NCBI GenBank assembly: GCA_018883385.1
Contig: VEQD01000001.1
Coordinates: 26,747 to 90,746, forward strand
DNA: 64,000 nucleotides
Reading direction: 5' to 3'
DNA from: Rhodocyclaceae bacterium
Lineage (GTDB): Bacteria > Pseudomonadota > Gammaproteobacteria > Burkholderiales > Rhodocyclaceae
Below are positions 54,587 to 63,918 of this stretch, piece by piece; positions within the stretch are counted from its first letter, which is position 1, and each line of letters begins with the position of its first letter. Below the pieces are notes generated by a model, which did not search any database, was not told the DNA's origin, and was given only the letters and a program-made list of their open reading frames with translations. The position numbers were made by a program, and so were the translations under genes.

Positions 54587-55672
54587 GTGAGTATCGAGGT
54601 CAAAAACATTAGTAAGAATTTCGGCGAATTCAAGGCGCTCAATGATGTCAGTCTTGAGTTTCCGACGGGAAAGCTGGTTGCACTTCTGGGTCCATCCGGC
54701 TGCGGTAAAACGACCTTGCTGCGGATCATTGCCGGGCTCGAGACTGCCGATTCGGGCCAGGTCATACTGGATGGTGTCGATGCTTCGGATAGCCATGTTC
54801 GTGAGCGCCAGGTCGGCTTTGTGTTTCAGCACTATGCGCTGTTCAAGCACATGACTGTTTTCGAGAACGTGGCCTTCGGACTTCGTGTCAAGCCCAGAAA
54901 AGAGCGGCCCACAGAGGCGCAGATCCGGGCGAAAGTACACGAATTGCTCGCGCTGGTGCAACTTGACTGGCTGGCAGATCGTTTTCCATCTCAACTCTCG
55001 GGGGGGCAACGCCAGCGGATTGCTCTGGCGCGTGCCTTGGCGGTGGAGCCTAAGGTATTGCTGCTCGACGAGCCGTTCGGTGCGCTCGATGCCAAAGTGC
55101 GCAAGGAACTCCGTCGCTGGTTACGCCGCTTGCATGACGAGATTCACGTGACCTCGATTTTTGTGACGCACGATCAGGAAGAGGCGTTGGAAGTGGCTGA
55201 TGAGGTCGTGCTCATGAATCAGGGGAGGGTCGAACAAGTCGGTACACCAGATCAAGTCTATGATCATCCAGCAACCCCATTCGTTTACAGCTTCCTGGGT
55301 TCGGTCAATCTATTCCATGGTCGTGTTGAGGGCGATGTGGTGCATGTCGGCCCCCACCAGTTAACCCATACCGGATCGACGGCGGATGATGGCTCCCAGG
55401 TGGTGGCTTTCGTTCGTCCGCACGAACTGACCATTTCAGCCGAGGCGGCATCGGGGGGGGTACGTGCCGAAATCGAACGCATTCTCTCGATTGGCGCCTT
55501 CTCGCGCGTCGAACTGATCGGTCTGGATGCAGAAGGACAGCGCACCGCCCATAACTACGAAGTAGAAATGATGCGCTCCGAGTTATTGTCGAAGCATGTG
55601 CGCCAGGGGCAGGAAGTGTATCTGGTTCCCAGAAATCTCCGCGTGTTCCAGGAACCCGATTTCTCGATATGA
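54587..55672 (+). CDS. cysA: Sulfate/thiosulfate ABC transporter ATPase
   Basis: Energises sulfate import. The 361-residue protein has Walker [13 protein letters not shown] near residue 36, the Q-loop [11 protein letters not shown] near 83, ABC signature [15 protein letters not shown] near 138, Walker [16 protein letters not shown] near 160 and the H-loop THDQEEAL near 195. A C-terminal TOBE-like domain covers about 245-355. GTG 54587 starts it. Its stop overlaps cysB by 4 bases, placing the regulator in the same transcript. Confidence 0.95.
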   Translation: MSIEVKNISKNFGEFKALNDVSLEFPTGKLVALLGPSGCGKTTLLRIIAGLETADSGQVILDGVDASDSHVRERQVGFVFQHYALFKHMTVFENVAFGLRVKPRKERPTEAQIRAKVHELLALVQLDWLADRFPSQLSGGQRQRIALARALAVEPKVLLLDEPFGALDAKVRKELRRWLRRLHDEIHVTSIFVTHDQEEALEVADEVVLMNQGRVEQVGTPDQVYDHPATPFVYSFLGSVNLFHGRVEGDVVHVGPHQLTHTGSTADDGSQVVAFVRPHELTISAEAASGGVRAEIERILSIGAFSRVELIGLDAEGQRTAHNYEVEMMRSELLSKHVRQGQEVYLVPRNLRVFQEPDFSI

Positions 55673-56595
55673 ACTTCCAGCAACTCCGTATCGTGCGTGA
55701 AACAGTGCGCCAGCATTTCAACTTGACGGAAGTTGCCGAAGCCTTGTTTACGTCTCAGCCAGGGGTCAGTAAACACATCAAGGATCTTGAGGACGAACTC
55801 GGCGTTGAAATTTTTAATCGCAAGGGCAAGCGACTGACGGGGTTAACCGAGCCGGGCAAGGAGTTGGTCGGCATCGTCGAGCGATTATTGCTGGATGCAC
55901 AGAATATCAAGCAGTTGGCCGATCAATTCACGCAGAGAGATGAGGGGCAGCTGGTGGTCGCGACAACCCATACCCAGGCGCGCTATGTCCTTCCTCAGGT
56001 CGTGAAGCAGTTTAAAGCGGTTTTTCCCAAGGTTCATCTGGTATTACATCAGAGTAGCCCGGAAGAGATCGTTTCCCTGTTACAGACTGGGCAAGCCGAT
56101 ATCGGCATTGCTACGGAAGCGCTGGCGGGTGCCGAACAGATTGCCACCTTCCCTTATTACCAATGGCATCATGCTGTGATCGTGCCAGAGACGCACCCGC
56201 TGGCGAATCAGAAAAACCTGACACTGGCACAGATTGCCGAATATCCGATCATTACTTATCACGAAGGCTTTACGGGTCGAAGCCAGATCGATAAAGCATT
56301 CTCTGATGCGGGTCTTACGACAGATATCATCATGTCGGCGCTGGATGCCGATGTGATCAAGGCGTACGTCGAGCTCGGACTGGGTGTCGGGATTGTGGCG
56401 TCTATGGCGTATTCCCATGCCAGAGATCAAGGGCTGACGCTACTCGATACCGAACAGTTATTCATGTGCAACACAACGTTTATTGGTGTTCGTCGTGGTC
56501 ATTACCTGCGAAATTTTGCCTACCACTTTATGGGGCTGTGTTCTGACGACCTTACAGAGTCAATCGTCAAACAGGGCACCTCAGGCATTGTCTAG
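55669..56595 (+). CDS. cysB: CysB-type LysR regulator
   Basis: Controls sulfur-assimilation genes in response to N-acetylserine and sulfide. The 308-residue protein has an N-terminal winged helix ([45 protein letters not shown] in outline, residues 1-45) and an effector domain with [13 protein letters not shown] near 98, [17 protein letters not shown] near 195 and [21 protein letters not shown] near 225. These are the CysB/Cbl-type motifs. Cbl is the alternative, but position in the operon favours CysB. Its stop directly abuts that of the convergent prenyltransferase. Confidence 0.9.
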   Translation: MNFQQLRIVRETVRQHFNLTEVAEALFTSQPGVSKHIKDLEDELGVEIFNRKGKRLTGLTEPGKELVGIVERLLLDAQNIKQLADQFTQRDEGQLVVATTHTQARYVLPQVVKQFKAVFPKVHLVLHQSSPEEIVSLLQTGQADIGIATEALAGAEQIATFPYYQWHHAVIVPETHPLANQKNLTLAQIAEYPIITYHEGFTGRSQIDKAFSDAGLTTDIIMSALDADVIKAYVELGLGVGIVASMAYSHARDQGLTLLDTEQLFMCNTTFIGVRRGHYLRNFAYHFMGLCSDDLTESIVKQGTSGIV

Positions 56596-57504
56596 TCAGC
56601 CCCCAATAATTAATCCGACGGCTAGTAATATCCCGAACAGCAGGCAACTCAGGATCGTCATCGGGATCGCGAATTCAAGCGCTTGCCGGTTTACTGGGTT
56701 CAAATGCAGCCTAGCCAGTGCAAAGCTCGCGGGAATCGCGGCGACCAGTGCTAATCCCGACCAGACAGGTAATCCGTCTTGATCGATACCGATGGCCAGG
56801 AACGTGAACGAAATGCCATACAACAGCAGGCACCCCCACACCGTGATGCTCGGCGTCCAGCGTACGATCAGGGTATGTTTGCCAACAGCCGCATCGGCAG
56901 TTCGATCAGGCACCTGGTTCACAAATAATACGTTGGCGACCCATGGTGTATAAGCCAGCCCGGCATACATTGATGTCACGTTCAGTGAGCATGTTTGAAC
57001 ATAATCGCTACCAACGACAACTGCAAACCAGGCCAGTGCGATCGTAATTTCTCCCAAGCCGCGGCTTTGCAGCTTCAGGGGCGGGGCAGAGTAAGCCCAA
57101 CCGCAAAATAGCCCCATGAGTCCGATACCCAGTAACCATGGACCACTTTGCCAGATGAGCCAAACGCCGCCGACAATAACCAAGGCCAGCAGCAAATAGC
57201 CGTAATTGCGGGTACCCCGTTCTGTGAGCGTGCCATTCTGGATCAACCGGCTGCCACCCGTAAATGGGGCAATACGCTCCTCGTTGAGGGCGTCACAGCC
57301 GCTGCGGGCATCGTAGTAATCGTTGAGTACGTTAGCGCTGGCATGGGCAAGCAGAGCAAAGCCGAGCGTCACCAGGGCGAGTGGCCAAGAGCGGTATGTC
57401 TGGTCGTAGACGGCACACGCGGTGCCGATGAGTACACCTACCAACGTGACGGATAAAAAAGCGGGGCGCGTTGCGGCGATCCAGATGCCAAGGCCCGGGT
57501 TCAT
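56596..57504 (-). CDS. menA: MenA-type UbiA-family prenyltransferase
   Basis: A 302-residue integral membrane prenyltransferase with about eight to nine spans. The first Asp-rich motif is ANVLNDYYDARSGCD near residue 62, followed by the EERIAPFTGGSRLIQNG segment, and the second is NQVPDRTADAAVGK near 196. This pattern is that of 1,4-dihydroxy-2-naphthoate polyprenyltransferase, which attaches the isoprenoid tail in menaquinone synthesis. No other men gene is in the window. ATG 57504 is 16 bases after the PII-like gene, so it may be read from the czc transcript. It may act on another aromatic acceptor. Confidence 0.75.
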   Translation of the reverse strand: MNPGLGIWIAATRPAFLSVTLVGVLIGTACAVYDQTYRSWPLALVTLGFALLAHASANVLNDYYDARSGCDALNEERIAPFTGGSRLIQNGTLTERGTRNYGYLLLALVIVGGVWLIWQSGPWLLGIGLMGLFCGWAYSAPPLKLQSRGLGEITIALAWFAVVVGSDYVQTCSLNVTSMYAGLAYTPWVANVLFVNQVPDRTADAAVGKHTLIVRWTPSITVWGCLLLYGISFTFLAIGIDQDGLPVWSGLALVAAIPASFALARLHLNPVNRQALEFAIPMTILSCLLFGILLAVGLIIGG

Positions 57505-57520
57505 TGCAACGTCAATTGGC

Positions 57521-57874
57521 CTAGGGCCGTCTTGGTTCGGGAGCCCTGCCCGGTGTTGTCTTGTGGACAAATACCGCCCGTTGAACTTCCGTGACCCAGA
57601 CGATGCCATCACCCAAGTGACCCGTCTGCGCGATATCGGTAATGCAGGTCACAATTCGATCCGCAATGTCATCCGGACAAACAATTTCCAACCGTACTTT
57701 TTTGGTGAAATCGGTGAGCTCATCTTTGATTGAGGTGATGGCCCCGTGCCGCGAGGGGGCAGTGCAACCCTCCGCCTGACTGATCGTCATGCCGGGAAAC
57801 CCCTCGAGTGCCATGAGCGCATTGCGAATCTGTGGCAATTTGTTGGGGCGAATGATGGCTTTGATCTCTTTCAT
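57521..57874 (-). CDS. PII-like protein associated with heavy-metal efflux
   Basis: A 117-residue PII-superfamily protein. MKEIKAIIRPNKLPQIRNAL at the start, EIVCPDDIADRIVTCI near 68 and TGHLGDGIVWVTEV near 85 match the PII fold. The T-loop position reads APSRHGAITSIKDELTDF and has no tyrosine comparable to Tyr51, unlike glnB at 40.1 kb. It belongs to the PII-like group found next to CzcA-type efflux genes, whose role is not settled. It begins 13 bases after czcA and probably senses something connected with metal export. ATG 57874 is preferred over TTG 57880. Confidence 0.82.
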   Translation of the reverse strand: MKEIKAIIRPNKLPQIRNALMALEGFPGMTISQAEGCTAPSRHGAITSIKDELTDFTKKVRLEIVCPDDIADRIVTCITDIAQTGHLGDGIVWVTEVQRAVFVHKTTPGRAPEPRRP

Positions 57875-57887
57875 GAGCAATGCAGTC

Positions 57888-60800
57888 TTAGGCTTCTACG
57901 GGCTTGTCTTCAAAGTAAGGATACAACACCGGTAGCACAAGCAGGGTGAGTGCTGTGGATGAGAGTAATCCAGAAATGACAACGACGGCAAGCGGTCGTG
58001 TAACTTCGGACCCGGGACCGGTCGAAAAGATCATGGGTACCAGCGCCAGGAGTGCAACACTGGCGGTCATCATGACGGGGCGGAATCGGTGTTCACATCC
58101 TTCAAAAACTGCATCCTGGGTAGACCATCCCTCATCTCTGAGCTGCCTGATGAATGAGACGAGTACGACACCATTCAGTACCGCGATCCCCCAGAGGTTG
58201 ATGAAGCCAACCGCGGCTGGAACCGAAAGGTACTCGCCCGAGACGAGTAACCCGAAGATGCCACCAATTGAAGCGAACGGCAGCACCAGGATAATCAGTG
58301 CCGCCATACGAAGTGAGTTGAATAGAATAAAGAGCAGAAAGAAAATAGCCGCGATGGTCAGCGGGACGATGATCATCAGGCGTGCCATGGCACGCTCCAT
58401 GTTTTCGAACTGGCCACCCCATTCCAGCGTATAACCCGGGGGAATGGTGACCTGTTGAGCAATGCGGCGCTGTGCCTCACTGACAAAGCCGCCCAGGTCA
58501 CGGCCTTGTACGTTGACCCCCACGACGAGCCGACGTTTTCCCGATTCACGGGAGATTTGCGCGGGGCCGTCGATCACTTCGACCTTGGCGATATCGTTCA
58601 GCGGAATCAGCGCGCCGCCGGGTCCTTTAAGAATGATGTTCTCAAAAGCCTCTGGATGGTCACGGTAAACCTTGGGGTAACGCAGCACGAGTGGAAAACG
58701 TCGCTCGCCATCGTAGACCTGCGTGGCTTCGCGGCCACCATTCGCGATTTCGATGACATTGTTCACATCCTCGACGTTCAGACCATATCGCGCAATAGCC
58801 TCGCGGTCGATATAGAAGGTGAGGTAGTTCTGACCGGTCACCTGTTCGATACGTAAATCCGTTGAACCTTCCACCCCGGACAGCACCCGCCCGATCTGGT
58901 TCCCCAATTTCCGCAGTTCCTGAATATCGTTACCAAAGATTTTGATAGCCACCTGGGATCGCACCCCGGAGACCATTTCATCCACGCGCGCCGCAATTGG
59001 CTGGGAGATGGCTGTCTCGACCCCCGGCAGAATCTTGAGCGCATCACGAACCTGATCCTCGATCTGTGACTGATCAAGATCACGCTGGTTGCTGGGCTTG
59101 AGCGACACAATCGGGTCAGACTCGTTGGGTTGCCCCGGATCGGCAGGAGACTCTCCGCGACCAAGGCGCGACACGGCGGACTTGACGCCCGGGATGGCGG
59201 CAATCCGTTTCATCGCCTCGAACTCCATCCGGATGGATTCGTCGAGCGAGATATTGGCTGCTCTCACAATCACTGGTGTAATGGCACCTTCTTTCATGAT
59301 GGGAATAAACGACTTTCCCAGGAACGGAAATGAGAGAAGGCTGAGCAACAGGGCAACCCCTGCATAGAAAAGCACCCGTTGCGGGTGTTTGACCGACCAG
59401 GCCAAGGCATTGAGGTACGGCGTCTTAATTTTTGCGACAAAGGGCGTGTCATGATCTGCACCCCCTTTGAGGATGTAGGAGCACAGCGCCGGTGATAAGG
59501 TAAAAGAAAGGATCAGCGAGAGCGTGAGCGCAATGGCAATCGTGATGGCCAGCGGGCCAAACATCTTGCCTTCCATCCCCTCCAGCGAGAGTAGCGGCAT
59601 GAACACCAAAATGATGATGCCTACGCCAAACAACACCGGTTTGCCGACTTCGGCCGTGGCATCGAGGATGATCCGGAATCGTGAGACCCCTTCGCTCAGA
59701 CGTTGCCCTAACCGGGCAAAGGTGTTTTCGACCACCACGACGGAGCCGTCAACCATAATGCCGATGGCAATCGCGAGGCCGCCCAGTGACATCAGGTTGG
59801 CAGAGAGCCCGTAATGGTTCATCACCATAAAGGTGAGTAGTGGTGTCAGCAGCAGCGTCCCCGCGACGATAATCGATGAACGAACGTCACCCAGATACAC
59901 ATAGAGCACGATGATGACGAGGAGGATGCCTTCCAGGAGTACTTTTGCGATATTGAAGAGTGCGGCGTCAACCAGGTCGGTGCGGTCATAAAACGGCACG
60001 ATTTGCAGACCTTCCGGTAGCAATCGACGCTTGTTGATGTCATCCACTTTTTGTTTGACAGCGCTGACCACGCGACGCGCGTTCTCGCCGCGCTGCATCT
60101 GTATGATGCCGGCGACCGACTCGGTCACACCATTCTTGATCACGGCACCCTGTCGTATCTCAGTGCCCATGCGCACAGAGGCGATGTTTTTAACAAAGAC
60201 CGGAGTGCCGCTCACTTCCTTGAGAACGATGTTGCCAATATCCTCCGTATCCCGAATCAGACCTACCCCCCGAATCAGGTAGCGCTCCTCATAGACCGGC
60301 ATCTGCCCGCCACCGGTGTTGGCATTGTTTCTGGCCAGGGCGTCATAAACATCCTGAACGCTCAGGTTGTAGTGATGCAGTCGTTCCGGATTGGCCAACA
60401 CCTGGTATTCGCGCGCATAGCCACCCATGGTGTTGATTTCAGCAACGCCCGGCACGCTGCGTAACATCGGCCGTACAATCCAGTCCTGAACAATGCGCCG
60501 TTCGGTCAACTCCTCAACCGTCAGTGCACGCTTGCCATCTGCCGGGTGCTCGATGGTGTACTGGTAGACCTCGCCAAGGCCGGTAGAAACCGGGCCAAGC
60601 ACCGGGGTGACGCCGGGGGGCATCCGCCCCATGACCTCAATCAGTCGCTCCAGGACCATCTGCCGGGCGAAGTAGATATCAGTTTTGTCGGTGAACACCA
60701 GTGTGATCACGGCAATGTTATTCCGGTTGAGCGAGCGCATCTCGGTCAGACCGGGCAGACCCGTCATGGCGATTTCAATGGGCACCGTGACAAAACGTTC

Positions 60801-60983
60801 GACTTCTTCAGGCGAGCGCCCGGGAACTTCGGCCGCAACCTGTACCTGAACATTGGTGACGTCTGGGAATGCATCAACCGAAAGTCGGTTGATCGCCAGG
60901 AGTCCGGCCATAAAAAGCGCGACCGCCAGCACGACAACGACGATGCGCTGGGCGAGTGCCGCACGAACAATCGGTTGAATCAT
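57888..60983 (-). CDS. czcA: Heavy-metal efflux RND pump, CzcA/CusA family
   Basis: Proton-driven inner-membrane pump of the HME-RND family. The 1031-residue protein has the large two-fold repeat with twelve spans and two periplasmic porter regions. Early motifs are DAFPDVTNVQVQV near residue 38, EVERFVTVPIE near 60 and the SRLGRGESP-type segment near 607. In the fourth span region SANLMSLGGLAIAIGIMVDGSVVVVEN (about 390-416) differs both from the CzcA DFG...DGA and the CusA pattern. The exported metal thus cannot be named. It starts 3 bases after czcB. The gene symbol is used for family only. Confidence 0.9.
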   Translation of the reverse strand: MIQPIVRAALAQRIVVVVLAVALFMAGLLAINRLSVDAFPDVTNVQVQVAAEVPGRSPEEVERFVTVPIEIAMTGLPGLTEMRSLNRNNIAVITLVFTDKTDIYFARQMVLERLIEVMGRMPPGVTPVLGPVSTGLGEVYQYTIEHPADGKRALTVEELTERRIVQDWIVRPMLRSVPGVAEINTMGGYAREYQVLANPERLHHYNLSVQDVYDALARNNANTGGGQMPVYEERYLIRGVGLIRDTEDIGNIVLKEVSGTPVFVKNIASVRMGTEIRQGAVIKNGVTESVAGIIQMQRGENARRVVSAVKQKVDDINKRRLLPEGLQIVPFYDRTDLVDAALFNIAKVLLEGILLVIIVLYVYLGDVRSSIIVAGTLLLTPLLTFMVMNHYGLSANLMSLGGLAIAIGIMVDGSVVVVENTFARLGQRLSEGVSRFRIILDATAEVGKPVLFGVGIIILVFMPLLSLEGMEGKMFGPLAITIAIALTLSLILSFTLSPALCSYILKGGADHDTPFVAKIKTPYLNALAWSVKHPQRVLFYAGVALLLSLLSFPFLGKSFIPIMKEGAITPVIVRAANISLDESIRMEFEAMKRIAAIPGVKSAVSRLGRGESPADPGQPNESDPIVSLKPSNQRDLDQSQIEDQVRDALKILPGVETAISQPIAARVDEMVSGVRSQVAIKIFGNDIQELRKLGNQIGRVLSGVEGSTDLRIEQVTGQNYLTFYIDREAIARYGLNVEDVNNVIEIANGGREATQVYDGERRFPLVLRYPKVYRDHPEAFENIILKGPGGALIPLNDIAKVEVIDGPAQISRESGKRRLVVGVNVQGRDLGGFVSEAQRRIAQQVTIPPGYTLEWGGQFENMERAMARLMIIVPLTIAAIFFLLFILFNSLRMAALIILVLPFASIGGIFGLLVSGEYLSVPAAVGFINLWGIAVLNGVVLVSFIRQLRDEGWSTQDAVFEGCEHRFRPVMMTASVALLALVPMIFSTGPGSEVTRPLAVVVISGLLSSTALTLLVLPVLYPYFEDKPVEA

Positions 60984-60986
60984 GCT

Positions 60987-62489
60987 TTAACCACCCGATA
61001 GCCGTTTTTTACGTTCGGTATTCAGGTGATAGGCCTGTTGGGTAACGATCAGTGTGCCCGGTTCCAGCCCAGAAAGCACCGGCCGGACGCCATTACTCTC
61101 AGGACCGAGTTTTACAACAGTCATTTTGTACTGGTTGTCTCCCAGCGCAATAAAGACATGGTCGTACCCGTCTTCACGAACAACCGCAGCGGCAGGGATC
61201 ACGGGGACCTCCACCGGCTTTCCGGAGATCAGCAGGGTAGCCAGCATCCCGGGTTTAATCATTCGGTCCTGATTGGTCAGGACAGTGCGCGCCGGGACAG
61301 TTCTAGTCTCGTTGCTCACCAGCTCACCCACATAGACCAATTGCCCTTCGAATTTCTGATGGGCCAGGGCAGGAATCTCGATCTGCATGGGTTGGCCAAC
61401 AGCAAGCAACGAGGCTTCCTGTTCAGGAACCTGAGCGGTGATCCAGACTTCAGACAGGTCGGCAACCGTAAAGAGTGCGTCTGAGGGTTGTACCACCTGG
61501 CCAAGAACGATCTTACGTTCGACCACTGTGCCAGAAACGCTGGAAGTCACGGCCGAGATCGAATTCACATTGCCGTTTTTGCCCAGCCCCTCAATCTGTT
61601 CGGGGAGCATGCCCAGCACACGCAATTGGTCCGCCATGGCACGGCGTTCGGCAGCGGTCGTCTCTGCCTCACTCTGTCGACGTTGTAGATCTGCCTTGGC
61701 GATCACGTCTTCCTTGTAAAGAATCTTGGCGCGATCAAAAGCGCGGGCGGCCAGTTCATTGGCGGCCCTGGCTTTTAGGTACGCCAGTTGTGCTTGTCCC
61801 AGTTCGGTCGAGTTAATGCGACCTAGTACCGTCCCCTGGTCAACCTCTTGACCGGGCATCGCCAGGATTTCGGTGACGCGTCCGGTGACGGTCGCACCGA
61901 TTCTGGCCACACGTTGTTCGTCAAAGCCCACTTTACCGCTCACGCGGAGCGTTTCAGAAAATGGCATGACCTCAATAGGGAGCACGTTGAGCGCCCAATG
62001 AGGGTTATCCAGATCGGTCGGGTCTATGATCAACTGAATAATATCCGGATCGTTAACAGCCTGGTCATCTAAGGACTTGTGGCTATCCGGAATGAGGATC
62101 ATGAGCAAGATTGCCGCAGCCACAGTCCAGCTGAGTATGCTGCGGCGTTTGCTCTCGGGCATGGCGCGCCATTGAGCCACCTGTGCCGGGGCGACGCGTT
62201 CAACCCCGGTCTTTAGTGGCTGCCAAATCCAGTCTCGGGTTCTGGTCCACAAAAACGTCGTTATGGGGATGACGATTGGGCGAAGGTTGTCCCAGAGTGG
62301 ATCGATCCACTTGGCACGTTGGGGTGCGAGGATCTGCGCAAGATGGATTTTTTCCTGACGATAAATCCGTTTGATTTGATCCAGAAGCGGCTTTGACGTT
62401 GCCAGCGCCAGCTGTACCAGATGATCAAGCTGGCGCGCCAGGTCCCTGAATTGGGCCGCGATTTTCTTTGGAGTTTCTGGAGGCGTCAT
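60987..62489 (-). CDS. czcB: RND membrane-fusion protein with long N-terminal extension
   Basis: Periplasmic adaptor of the metal-efflux pump. Of 500 residues, about 118 precede the only clear membrane segment (SILSWTVAAAILLMIL at 117-132). The rest is a standard HlyD-like adaptor: the lipoyl half-domain and hairpin at about 190-330 (RIGATVTGRVTEILAMPGQEV; VSGTVVERKIVLGQVV), the beta-barrel at 330-410 and membrane-proximal end to 495. The extension is rich in Gln, Lys and Trp (TRTRDWIWQPL) and may be cytoplasmic. ATG 62489 begins 14 bases after czcC; an internal ATG at 62162 would give a normal-length adaptor, so the start is disputed. Confidence 0.82.
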   Translation of the reverse strand: MTPPETPKKIAAQFRDLARQLDHLVQLALATSKPLLDQIKRIYRQEKIHLAQILAPQRAKWIDPLWDNLRPIVIPITTFLWTRTRDWIWQPLKTGVERVAPAQVAQWRAMPESKRRSILSWTVAAAILLMILIPDSHKSLDDQAVNDPDIIQLIIDPTDLDNPHWALNVLPIEVMPFSETLRVSGKVGFDEQRVARIGATVTGRVTEILAMPGQEVDQGTVLGRINSTELGQAQLAYLKARAANELAARAFDRAKILYKEDVIAKADLQRRQSEAETTAAERRAMADQLRVLGMLPEQIEGLGKNGNVNSISAVTSSVSGTVVERKIVLGQVVQPSDALFTVADLSEVWITAQVPEQEASLLAVGQPMQIEIPALAHQKFEGQLVYVGELVSNETRTVPARTVLTNQDRMIKPGMLATLLISGKPVEVPVIPAAAVVREDGYDHVFIALGDNQYKMTVVKLGPESNGVRPVLSGLEPGTLIVTQQAYHLNTERKKRLSGG

Positions 62490-62503
62490 GCGCGTAAGAT
62501 GAT

Positions 62504-63844
62504 TTAGAAATCGGGAAGTTGCGGATTCTGTCCGGTCGGCGTGACGGGTTGATTCTGCTGTGAAATAGAACGAAGCCGGTCAATCTCAACGGCCACGGTG
62601 GCGAGGTCAAAGCGCGCCGCAATCAGCTCATTACGTGCAGCACGATAGGTTCTCTGTGCGTCAAGCCACTCAAGAATGCCACGCTCACCATAGCGGTAGG
62701 CCGATTCTGCAATACGTTGGGCCGCGGCTGCCTGGGAAAGTAGTTCAGACTCCAGAACTCGAACCTGGTTGCTCGCGATCTGATAAAGCTGGTAGGTTGC
62801 TTCCAATGACTCGGAAAAGCTCAGGCGTTGCGCATTGAGCTGATGTCGCGCGCTGGTGGCTTCAGCTCTTGCCTTGGAAATCTGTCCACTGCGCAGATCC
62901 CAGATCGGGATGGTCATGACCAGACCGCCGCGCGCATATTGTTGTGTCGGGTCGACTTCGCGTTCGGCGATCAGCGAAATCTTGGGCAGCCGCATCGACT
63001 TTTCCATACTCAGGCGGTGTTCCGCGGCCCGTTGTTCGGCCTCGGTTTTCATCAGCACCGGATTTCGAGCCAACAGCTCCGCTTTGAGCTTATCCATGGG
63101 CGGCAGTTGAATCTTGTTGGGCAAACTACCCTGGACGCTCCAGCCTTCGGGCAGCGGGTGGCCGACGGCGAGTCTCAGGTTAGCCCGCGACTGTTCGACA
63201 CGCAGTTTGGCCGCGTCAAGATTTTTGCGCGCATTGAGCATTTCGGTATCGGCACGAATCAGATCAAAGCGGGGTGACTCGCCTACCCGGTGCCTTAGGG
63301 CAATGCGGTCACGAATCTGTAAGGTCAGCGTGTAGTCTTCTTGGGCGGCCGCTGCCTCGGCCTCCCGTCGCAATAACTCATAGTAGGCCAGTTTGATGCG
63401 TGCCACAGTATCGTCTTCAAAGCTCTGCCGGTTGGCATCGGTGGCCTTGACGATTTGATCGGCCGCATCGATTCGCGACGATCGCACCATCGGAATTTCG
63501 ATGGGTTGTGCCAGCGCGATGTTGTAAACCTGCCCAGAAACCGGCGTGAGCGTGTTGCGCTCCTTGCTTCGACCAAGTTGCCCGCCCACTTCGGGGTTGG
63601 GGTAGGCCCGGGCAGCGGTGGCATCGCCCTTGGCGGCGGTTACCTGTTCTCTCGAAGCCAGTACGTAGGAATTTTCGTTGAGACCGATATTGATCAGCTC
63701 ATCGAGATTCAGCGCGGGCCCAGCCTGAACCATCGATGACAGCCATAGCCCGGAGATCGCCACAAACGCGGCAGAAAACCGACGTTTTGCCGAATGACGG
63801 GCGATTAGGTGGTGCCCCGAGTGAATCAGGTCTTTGGTGAACAT
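62504..63844 (-). CDS. czcC: TolC-family outer-membrane efflux protein
   Basis: Outer-membrane channel of the RND efflux complex. The 446-residue precursor has a basic N-terminal stretch and signal-like segment (FSAAFVAISGLWLSSMVQA) ending near 41. Two OEP repeats follow: NLDELINIGLNENSYVLASREQV at about 46-68, with AYPNPEVGGQLG after it, and a second half from about 225 with RNPVLMKTEAEQRAAEH. Long helices are rich in Ala, Gln and Glu. First gene of the operon; ATG 63844 is followed 14 bases after its stop by czcB. No Czc-type His-rich region is seen. Confidence 0.88.
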   Translation of the reverse strand: MFTKDLIHSGHHLIARHSAKRRFSAAFVAISGLWLSSMVQAGPALNLDELINIGLNENSYVLASREQVTAAKGDATAARAYPNPEVGGQLGRSKERNTLTPVSGQVYNIALAQPIEIPMVRSSRIDAADQIVKATDANRQSFEDDTVARIKLAYYELLRREAEAAAAQEDYTLTLQIRDRIALRHRVGESPRFDLIRADTEMLNARKNLDAAKLRVEQSRANLRLAVGHPLPEGWSVQGSLPNKIQLPPMDKLKAELLARNPVLMKTEAEQRAAEHRLSMEKSMRLPKISLIAEREVDPTQQYARGGLVMTIPIWDLRSGQISKARAEATSARHQLNAQRLSFSESLEATYQLYQIASNQVRVLESELLSQAAAAQRIAESAYRYGERGILEWLDAQRTYRAARNELIAARFDLATVAVEIDRLRSISQQNQPVTPTGQNPQLPDF

Positions 63845-63918
63845 GCCAATAGCTTAGAGCACAAGGCTTAAGTCCAAATTAATAAAAACGCAACGAATGG
63901 AGCAATAACTGTGCCCGA

